Positions 1 to 6,128 of a stretch of DNA of 33,126 nucleotides are shown here, in pieces. The DNA comes from Algicola sp. (lineage in GTDB: Bacteria; Bacteroidota; Bacteroidia; Flavobacteriales; Flavobacteriaceae), in assembly GCA_018222835.1 (NCBI GenBank), contig JAAEZN010000034.1:1-33126 (forward strand), read 5' to 3'. The notes beneath the pieces were generated by a model. The model saw only the letters and a program-made list of their open reading frames with translations, was not told the origin of the DNA and ran no database searches. A program made the position numbers and the translations under genes. The first letter of the stretch is position 1. Each line of letters starts with the position of its first letter.

Positions 1-1
1 T

Positions 2-1123
2 GTGTATGCCCACATCCGAAGAGGACCACTTGGGGTGGTGCTGTGTCTTGGGCCTTATAACTATCCCTTGAACGAGACCTTTGCTTTGTTGATTCCAGCT
101 ATTATTATGGGCAACACTACCATTTTTAAGCCGGCCAAGCATGGAGTTTTGCTGATTACACCACTTTTGGAGGCTTTTCAGAGCAGTTTTCCTAGAGGGG
201 TGGTGAATATACTTTTTGGTAGAGGTAGGGCCGTGGCCGCTCCGATAATGCAAACGGGTAAAGTGGATGTTCTAGCATTGATAGGGAACAGTAAATCGGC
301 CAATGCTTTGCAGGAGCAGCACCCAAAGAGCAACAGATTGCGTTTGGTTTTGGGCCTGGAGGCCAAGAACCCGGCCATTGTGCTTCCTGATGCTGAGTTG
401 GATTTGACCATAAACGAGTGTATTTCGGGAACCTTGTCCTTTAATGGGCAGCGCTGTACCGCTTTAAAGGTAGTTTATGTGCACGACGAAGTGAAAGATG
501 GTTTTCTGAAGCGCTTCGCGGAGAAAGTGGATGGATTGAAATTTGGTAATCCTTGGGATGATGGTGTGAGTTTGACACCGCTCCCCGAACCTGACAAGCC
601 AGCTTATATTCAAGAGCTGTTGGATGATGCCTTGGCGAAGGGTGCAAAGATCATCAACAAAAAAGGAGGGAAACATTTTGATAATTATATATGGCCAGCA
701 GTATTGTATCCGGTAACCAAGGATATGCGGGTGTATCAAGAAGAGCAGTTCGGACCAATAATTCCTGTGCTATCATTCCAAGATATTGAAGAGCCTTTGG
801 ACGATATGGCAGAATCCAACTACGGGCAGCAGGTAAGTTTGTTTGGTAAGGATGTATATACTTTATCTCCGTTGATCGATACGTTGGCGAACTTGGTATG
901 CCGAGTGAACCTGAACAGTTCCTGCCAACGTGGACCGGACGTGTATCCATTTACAGGAAGAAAAGATTCTGCACAATCTACATTAAGCGTGCATGATGCG
1001 TTGCGTTCGTTCTCTATTAGAACCTTTGTGGCATTCAAGGACAATAGCTTGAACGTCCAGACCGTAGAGCAATTGATGGAAGCTAAAGTGAGCAACTTTT
1101 TGAGTACCGATTACATTTTGTAA
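2..1123 (+). CDS. gapN: NADP-dependent glyceraldehyde-3-phosphate dehydrogenase (GapN), 5'-truncated by the window edge
   Basis: Non-phosphorylating GAPDH of the aldehyde dehydrogenase superfamily; the family oxidises glyceraldehyde 3-phosphate to 3-phosphoglycerate with NADP+, giving cytosolic NADPH while bypassing phosphoglycerate kinase. The visible 373 residues are the C-terminal part of a protein of about 520; the frame is open to base 2, so the first GTG is an internal valine, not a start. Visible landmarks are the cofactor-fold segment with IFKPAKHG (residues 42-48), GNSKSAN (95-101), the catalytic cysteine in [10 protein letters not shown] (Cys152) and [10 protein letters not shown] near residue 250. 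At the place where most ALDHs have the general-base Glu (E-L-G-G-K) this protein reads G-L-E-A-K (118-122), so Glu is shifted by two residues. I remember this motif as typical of flavobacterial GapN. It is followed at once by a strong terminator. Gene identity is secure; only its 5' part is missing. Confidence 0.9.
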   Translation: MYAHIRRGPLGVVLCLGPYNYPLNETFALLIPAIIMGNTTIFKPAKHGVLLITPLLEAFQSSFPRGVVNILFGRGRAVAAPIMQTGKVDVLALIGNSKSANALQEQHPKSNRLRLVLGLEAKNPAIVLPDAELDLTINECISGTLSFNGQRCTALKVVYVHDEVKDGFLKRFAEKVDGLKFGNPWDDGVSLTPLPEPDKPAYIQELLDDALAKGAKIINKKGGKHFDNYIWPAVLYPVTKDMRVYQEEQFGPIIPVLSFQDIEEPLDDMAESNYGQQVSLFGKDVYTLSPLIDTLANLVCRVNLNSSCQRGPDVYPFTGRKDSAQSTLSVHDALRSFSIRTFVAFKDNSLNVQTVEQLMEAKVSNFLSTDYIL

Positions 1124-1146
1124 GCTGAAAAGCTTTTAAGAAATAA

Positions 1147-1169
1147 AAAGCCCCGAATTTCGGGGCTTT
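1147..1169. terminator. Bidirectional intrinsic terminator between gapN and leuB
   Basis: A perfect 10-bp stem (1147-1156 with 1160-1169, core GCCCCGA/TCGGGGC) closes a 3-base loop. It is followed by a T-run on the plus strand (1167-1176, one C) and preceded by an A-rich run (1141-1149) that supplies the U-tract on the minus strand. It lies between two convergent stop codons (gapN 1123, leuB 1196), so it can end both transcripts. Confidence 0.9.
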
Positions 1170-1195
1170 CTTTTTTGGTTTTTGTATGGGGTTGA

Positions 1196-2254
1196 TTAAA
1201 TATGTTCAGCCAACCAGTTTCCAACTTCGCTGGTCTTGTATGCTTTTTCACCATCGGCAAGATCTTCGGTAACCACACCTTCGGCCAATGATTTGTTTAC
1301 TACCTCACGAATAGCTTCGGCTTCGTCCTTAAGTCCAAAAGCTGTTTCGAACATCATTGCTGCAGATAAAACGGTAGCCAATGGATTGGCAATATCTTTT
1401 CCTGCAGCTTGCGGGTAAGAACCGTGGATGGGTTCAAACAAAGATGTCTTCTCTCCCAAAGAAGCAGATGGCATTAATCCCATAGATCCAGAAATCACAG
1501 AAGCTTCGTCCGTTAGAATGTCTCCAAATAGGTTTTCGGTGATCAAAACATCGTAGGCGCTTGGCCATTGTACCAAACGCATGGCTACGGCATCCACAAA
1601 TTCGTAGGATACTTCAACTTCCGGATAGTCCTTTTCCAATTTCTGAACGGTTTCTCTCCATAAACGAGAAGTTTCCAAGACATTTGCCTTGTCCACGCAA
1701 CAAAGTTTTTTGCTACGCTGCATTGCCATTTCAAAACCTTTTTTGGCCAAACGCTCTACTTCGGCCCGTGTATAGGTACAGGTGTCGTAAGCAGTATTGT
1801 CGTTGTCCTCACGGCCTCTTTTCCCGAAATAGATTCCTCCGGTCAATTCGCGAAGAAACACTAAATCAGTTCCTTCAATACGCTTTCGTTTCAAAGGAGA
1901 CTTATCTATCAATGAAGGAAAAGTAAAAGTTGGCCTAACATTGGCGAACAACCCTAATTTTTGACGCATTTTCAACAAACCTTGCTCGGGACGTACCTTG
2001 GCAGATGGGTCGTTGTCAAATCGAGGATGACCGATAGCGCCAAAAAGAACGGCATCGGCAGCAACACAGGCTTCGTGGGTTTCGTCCGGGTAAGGTTCCC
2101 CAACCGCATCAATCGCTGCAGCACCGGTTAGGGCAGGGGTCCAACTAATTTCATGACCGAACTTCGCGGCTACGGCATCAGATACTTTTACGGCTTGGTC
2201 AATTACTTCAGGGCCAATTCCATCTCCGGCCAAGAGCGCTATGTTTAATTTCAT
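1196..2254 (-). CDS. leuB: 3-isopropylmalate dehydrogenase
   Basis: Cytosolic LeuB: NAD+-dependent oxidative decarboxylation of 3-isopropylmalate to 2-oxoisocaproate, the last step specific to leucine synthesis. The 352 residues match the usual family length. Visible motifs are the N-terminal [11 protein letters not shown] (7-17), the substrate-binding ELTGGIYFG segment (136-144), Lys189 in CVDKANVLE, the metal-site aspartates in [13 protein letters not shown] (Asp245, Asp249) and the nucleotide loop [18 protein letters not shown] (274-291), whose aspartate-containing form is that of NAD-linked LeuB rather than NADP-linked isocitrate dehydrogenase. It is the last gene of leuC-leuD-leuA-leuB, 42 bases after leuA, and shares the terminator at 1147-1169 with gapN. 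The ATG at 2254 is the only start that gives the complete Rossmann N-terminus. A 17-base repeat sits just upstream of the start. Confidence 0.97.
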   Translation of the reverse strand: MKLNIALLAGDGIGPEVIDQAVKVSDAVAAKFGHEISWTPALTGAAAIDAVGEPYPDETHEACVAADAVLFGAIGHPRFDNDPSAKVRPEQGLLKMRQKLGLFANVRPTFTFPSLIDKSPLKRKRIEGTDLVFLRELTGGIYFGKRGREDNDNTAYDTCTYTRAEVERLAKKGFEMAMQRSKKLCCVDKANVLETSRLWRETVQKLEKDYPEVEVSYEFVDAVAMRLVQWPSAYDVLITENLFGDILTDEASVISGSMGLMPSASLGEKTSLFEPIHGSYPQAAGKDIANPLATVLSAAMMFETAFGLKDEAEAIREVVNKSLAEGVVTEDLADGEKAYKTSEVGNWLAEHI

Positions 2255-2260
2255 TCTATT

Positions 2261-2277
2261 AATTATCTGTTATCAAT
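2261..2277 (-). repeat. 17-base intergenic repeat upstream of leuB (copy 1)
   Basis: AATTATCTGTTATCAAT on the plus strand, beginning 7 bases beyond the leuB start codon. It matches 16 of 17 bases of the copy beside leuD at 4450-4466. The rest of this 42-base spacer continues in the same style (CAATTATCAA at 2281-2290). I read it as a degenerate A+T-rich spacer repeat of unknown role. Confidence 0.6.
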
Positions 2278-2296
2278 AAACAATTATCAAAGTCTA

Positions 2297-3814
2297 TTAT
2301 ACTAAATTCAACATTTTTTCCGTGGCTTTGATAGCTGATACCGTTTGGTCAGAATCCAATCCACGGGTAGTAAAATCTTTTTCTTTTGCTTGCCAGGTAA
2401 TTATGGTCTCACAAAGGGCATCGGAATTACTGCCGGGAGGGATGCGCACGGCATAATCCACTAATTTGGGCAATTCCCGACCTTCTTTTTTGTACACTTT
2501 TTTCAACGCATTGATAAAAGCATCGAACTGTCCATCGCCTTGAGCGTTTTCCTCGTAGGTCTTTCCTTCAATTTCGATGGAAAGGGTAGTGGAGGGTTTT
2601 AATCCTTTGGAGTGGGTAAGCACATAAGATTTCACAAAAACCTTTTGCTGATGCAGATTATTGTCCAAAACATCGGAAATGATGTAGGGCAAATCATCTT
2701 TGGTGACGCGTTCTTTTTTATCTCCAAGTTCAATGATTCGCTCGGTAACTTTTTTGAGCTCATCATCGTTCAATGTCAATCCAAGCTCCTGAAGATTCTT
2801 TTGGATGTTGGCTTTTCCAGATGTTTTGCCCAACGCATACTTACGCTTTCTACCAAAACGTTCGGGCAACAAATCATTGAAGTAAAGATTTTTTTTACTA
2901 TCTCCATCTGCATGTATTCCAGCGGTTTGCGTAAAAACATTGTCTCCAACAATAGGTTTATTGTCAGGTATGCCAAAACCGGTGAATGCCGATACCAATT
3001 TACTCACTTTATAGAGCGACGATTCCTTTACGCCAATCTTGACTTCCGGTAAAAAATCATTGATTACGGCCACGGCACTGGCCAATGGCGCATTACCGGC
3101 ACGTTCACCCATTCCATTCACGGTAAGGTGCAATCCGTGGGCGCCGGCTTTCAACGCTTCCATTACATTGGCTACACTCAAATCGTAATCATTGTGTCCG
3201 TGAAAATCGAAATGCGTATTTGGATATCTTTCAATGATTTCCTTGAAAAACGCACCCGTTTCTGTATGGGTCAGCACACCTAAGGTGTCGGGAAGCAGAA
3301 TTCGTTTAATGGGTTGTTGGGTCAGAAAATCCAAAAACTGAAAAACGTAGTCTTTGGAATTGCGCATTCCATTGCTCCAATCCTCCAAATATACATTGGT
3401 TTCAACCCCCAGCTTTTTAGCCTCTGAAACTACATATTCAATTTCTGTAAAATGTTGTTCTGGAGTCTTTTTAAGTTGATGGGTTAAATGATTCAATGAA
3501 CCCTTTGTGAGTAGGTTCTGAACCTTAGCGCCTGCTTCTTGCATCCATTTTAAGGACACTCCGTTATCCACAAAGGTCAATACCTCTACCTTGGAGATTA
3601 GACCTTCGGCTACTGCCCATTCTGTAATGTTTTTTACCGCTTGTAGCTCTCCTTCAGAAACACGTGCGGAGGCTACTTCGATACGATCTACTTTTAGTTC
3701 TTCCAATAATAATTTGGCCAAACTTAATTTTTCGGAAGCAGAAAAAGAAACCCCGGAGGTCTGTTCACCATCTCGTAAGGTGGTGTCCATAATTTCTATG
3801 GTTCGTGTTTTCAT
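2297..3814 (-). CDS. leuA: 2-isopropylmalate synthase-type enzyme with C-terminal LeuA regulatory domain
   Basis: HMGL-like TIM-barrel acyltransferase that condenses acetyl-CoA with a 2-oxoacid; by position in the leu cluster the likely substrate is 2-oxoisovalerate, giving 2-isopropylmalate. The 505 residues comprise a catalytic barrel (about 5-280) with the signature MDTTLRDGEQ (9-18, metal ligand Asp10, catalytic Arg14), HGHND (205-209) and NGMGERAGN (233-241), then a linker, then a C-terminal LeuA dimerisation/allosteric domain (about 390-505), where leucine or isoleucine feedback acts in relatives. Enzymes of this 500-residue subtype are annotated both as LeuA and as citramalate synthase (CimA); the cluster argues for LeuA but the sequence alone does not settle substrate choice. 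It lies 30 bases after leuD and 42 before leuB, so it is co-transcribed. The start at 3814 gives the expected MKTRTIEIMDTT N-terminus. Confidence 0.85.
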   Translation of the reverse strand: MKTRTIEIMDTTLRDGEQTSGVSFSASEKLSLAKLLLEELKVDRIEVASARVSEGELQAVKNITEWAVAEGLISKVEVLTFVDNGVSLKWMQEAGAKVQNLLTKGSLNHLTHQLKKTPEQHFTEIEYVVSEAKKLGVETNVYLEDWSNGMRNSKDYVFQFLDFLTQQPIKRILLPDTLGVLTHTETGAFFKEIIERYPNTHFDFHGHNDYDLSVANVMEALKAGAHGLHLTVNGMGERAGNAPLASAVAVINDFLPEVKIGVKESSLYKVSKLVSAFTGFGIPDNKPIVGDNVFTQTAGIHADGDSKKNLYFNDLLPERFGRKRKYALGKTSGKANIQKNLQELGLTLNDDELKKVTERIIELGDKKERVTKDDLPYIISDVLDNNLHQQKVFVKSYVLTHSKGLKPSTTLSIEIEGKTYEENAQGDGQFDAFINALKKVYKKEGRELPKLVDYAVRIPPGSNSDALCETIITWQAKEKDFTTRGLDSDQTVSAIKATEKMLNLV

Positions 3815-3844
3815 TTTATAAGCCGTAGTGTTCTGGGCAATGGA

Positions 3845-4441
3845 TTACAAAGGAGTGTTTTCGGCATACTTCTCAATATCTTCTTGGATATTCAATAAAT
3901 AGTCAATATCATCAAAACCATTGAGCATATTGCCTTTTTTATAATCATTGATCTCAAAGCTTTCGCTTTCACCTGAAGCCAGAATGGTAATCTTCTGTTC
4001 GGGCAGATTGATTTCCAACTCCGTTTTTGGGTCAGCTTCTATGGCCTTGAAAATTTTGTCCAAGAACTCCGGGCTCACCTGAACGGGAAGCACACCAATG
4101 TTCAAACAGTTATTCCTAAAGATATCGGCAAAAAAACTGGAAACCACACAACGGAAACCATAGTCATATACAGCCCAAGCGGCATGCTCCCTAGAGGATC
4201 CTGAACCAAAGTTTTTACCTCCTACCAGTATTTTACCAGAGTAAATAGGGTTGTTCAATACGAACTGCTCCTTTGGTGTATCATCGGAATTGTATCTCCA
4301 GTCACGGAACAAATTATCGCCAAATCCTTTACGTTCCGTAGCTTTTAGGAATCGCGCTGGGATGATTTGGTCGGTGTCCACGTTTTCAATAGGTAAGGGT
4401 ACCGCTGAACTTGTTAGTATGTTGAATTTATCGTAAGCCAT
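3845..4441 (-). CDS. leuD: 3-isopropylmalate dehydratase small subunit
   Basis: LeuD, the small (swivelling) subunit that pairs with LeuC in the isomerisation of 2-isopropylmalate to 3-isopropylmalate through isopropylmaleate. The 198 residues are the usual length. Visible motifs are VDTDQIIPARFL (21-32), which helps form the active site, and the highly conserved GGKNFGSGSSREHAAWA region (about 74-90), followed by CVVSSFFADIFRNNCLNIGVLPV. It sits 73 bases after leuC and 30 bases before leuA on the same strand. That 73-base spacer is A+T-rich, with repeated TTATCAAT and TTTATTG words, and holds a second copy of the short repeat found before leuB. No gene is hidden in it. Confidence 0.97.
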   Translation of the reverse strand: MAYDKFNILTSSAVPLPIENVDTDQIIPARFLKATERKGFGDNLFRDWRYNSDDTPKEQFVLNNPIYSGKILVGGKNFGSGSSREHAAWAVYDYGFRCVVSSFFADIFRNNCLNIGVLPVQVSPEFLDKIFKAIEADPKTELEINLPEQKITILASGESESFEINDYKKGNMLNGFDDIDYLLNIQEDIEKYAENTPL

Positions 4442-4449
4442 TTTATTTC

Positions 4450-4466
4450 AATTATCAGTTATCAAT
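4450..4466 (-). repeat. 17-base intergenic repeat upstream of leuD (copy 2)
   Basis: AATTATCAGTTATCAAT on the plus strand, beginning 9 bases beyond the leuD start codon, differing at one base from the copy before leuB (2261-2277). It sits in the same orientation and at nearly the same distance from the start codon. It continues into related TTCAATTAACAAT sequence. Confidence 0.6.
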
Positions 4467-4514
4467 GTTCAATTAACAATGCGTTGCTAATCGTTTATTG
4501 TACATTCTTTATTG

Positions 4515-5927
4515 TTAAGCTAAAACTTCTTCTTGCATTAATTCTCTTGGGTCGGTTACTTTTCCGGTAACGGCAGCTGCTGCAGCCACCAAAGGACTTG
4601 CCAATAGGGTGCGAGCCCCTGGCCCTTGTCGTCCCTCAAAGTTCCTGTTCGAGGTACTTACGGCATATTTTCCCGCAGGAATCTTATCATCGTTCATGGC
4701 CAAACAAGCGGAACAGCCGGGCTCTCTCAATTCAAAACCGGCTTCGGTCAAAATATCCAAAATACCTTCTTCTTTAATGGCAGCTTCTACCTTGTGTGAG
4801 CCAGGAACCAACCAAGCGGTTACGTTATCAGCTTTTTTTCTTCCCTTAATTATAGAAGCAAAAGCTCTAAAATCTTCAATTCTACCATTGGTACAGCTTC
4901 CCAAGAATACAAAATCGATTGGTTTGCCAACCATAGCCTCACCTTCGTTGTAATCCATATATTCCAAGGATTTTTTGTAGGTGGCAGGAGAACCTTCAAT
5001 GCTTTCTGCCAATGGAATATCCTCGCTGATACCAATGCCCATTCCAGGATTGGTCCCAAAAGTGATCATGGGTTCTATCTCGCTGGCCTCAAAAGTCAAT
5101 TCTTTGTCAAATTGAGCATTTTTATCAGAATATAGTGTGCTCCAGTATTCCATGGCAGCATCCCAATCCTTTCCTTTTGGGGTGTATTCTCTTTCTTTAA
5201 TGTATTCAAATGTGGTTTCATCTGGAGCGATCATACCGCCACGTGCACCCATTTCAATACTAAGGTTACAAACTGTCATTCGGCCTTCCATTGACATATT
5301 TTTGAAGACGTCTCCAGCATATTCGGCAAAATAGCCAGTTGCTCCAGAAGTGGTCAGTTTGGAAATAATGAAAAGTGCCACATCTTTTGGAGTTACAGCT
5401 TTGCTCAACTCCCCATTAATATTGATGCGCAAACTCTTTGGTTTGGGCTGCATAATACATTGAGTGGACAATACCATTTCAACCTCGCTGGTTCCGATAC
5501 CAAAAGCGATGGCTCCAAATGCTCCGTGGGTAGAGGTATGGGAATCACCACAAACAATCGTCGCCCCGGGTAGTGTTATTCCATTTTCCGGACCAATAAC
5601 ATGCACAATGCCGTTTTTTTCATGTCCAAGTCCCCAGTAAGGGATGCCGTGTGCATTGGCATTTTCTTCCAAGGCCCTTAACTGATTTGCGGACAAGGGA
5701 TCCTTAACGGGCAAGTGTTGGTTTCGGGTCGGGGTATTGTGATCTGCGGTCGCAAAGGTGCGTTCTGGGTACAATACTTTTATCCCTCTATTTTTTAAGC
5801 CTAAAAAAGCTACGGGACTTGTTACTTCGTGCACCAGATGCCTGTCTATAAAGAGTACATCCGGGCCATTCTCAATATGTTTTACGACGTGCGAATCCCA
5901 AACCTTATCAAATAGTGTCTTGCTCAT
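4515..5927 (-). CDS. leuC: 3-isopropylmalate dehydratase large subunit
   Basis: LeuC, the [4Fe-4S] aconitase-family large subunit that works with LeuD on isopropylmalate. At 470 residues it is the standard bacterial length. The three cluster cysteines are visible: Cys345 in FLGSCTNGR, and Cys405 and Cys408 in [10 protein letters not shown]. Other family motifs are the N-terminal [11 protein letters not shown] (28-38), [20 protein letters not shown] (126-145) and [12 protein letters not shown] near the C-terminus. It is the first gene of the leu operon; the 201 bases between it and the recG stop (5928-6128) must hold the operon promoter. The start at 5927 gives the canonical [15 protein letters not shown]. 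Confidence 0.97.
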   Translation of the reverse strand: MSKTLFDKVWDSHVVKHIENGPDVLFIDRHLVHEVTSPVAFLGLKNRGIKVLYPERTFATADHNTPTRNQHLPVKDPLSANQLRALEENANAHGIPYWGLGHEKNGIVHVIGPENGITLPGATIVCGDSHTSTHGAFGAIAFGIGTSEVEMVLSTQCIMQPKPKSLRININGELSKAVTPKDVALFIISKLTTSGATGYFAEYAGDVFKNMSMEGRMTVCNLSIEMGARGGMIAPDETTFEYIKEREYTPKGKDWDAAMEYWSTLYSDKNAQFDKELTFEASEIEPMITFGTNPGMGIGISEDIPLAESIEGSPATYKKSLEYMDYNEGEAMVGKPIDFVFLGSCTNGRIEDFRAFASIIKGRKKADNVTAWLVPGSHKVEAAIKEEGILDILTEAGFELREPGCSACLAMNDDKIPAGKYAVSTSNRNFEGRQGPGARTLLASPLVAAAAAVTGKVTDPRELMQEEVLA

Positions 5928-6128
5928 TGTGTCTTCAATATTTTGTAAGCCTACGAAGTTAAAAATTGTGTGCAGAAATGAATTTTTGTCAGTACTAAAA
6001 TTACGATGTTCAACCGCAATTCCAATGGGTTATTTTTAAAGTTAACAAATGGTAAGGGTTGATTTTCAGTTTATAACAAAGAAGTGTTGAGAATTGGGGC
6101 ATGTTCCAATTACAAACCTAAATTGCTG
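5928..6128 (-). promoter_or_regulatory. Leader and candidate promoter region of the leu operon
   Basis: This is the longest non-coding stretch in the window. On the minus strand it contains an exact TAnnTTTG box (TAGGTTTG, 6113-6120), the Bacteroidota -7 consensus. The nearest TTTG (6145-6148) is 24 bases upstream, longer than the usual spacing of about 19-21, so the promoter is only a candidate. Just downstream of the box lies a perfect inverted repeat, AATTGG (6092-6097) with CCAATT (6106-6111), 8 bases apart, which could be an operator or a hairpin at the 5' end of the transcript. If that box is used, the leader is about 180 bases long. I saw no T-box motif and no leucine-rich leader peptide. 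Confidence 0.35.
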
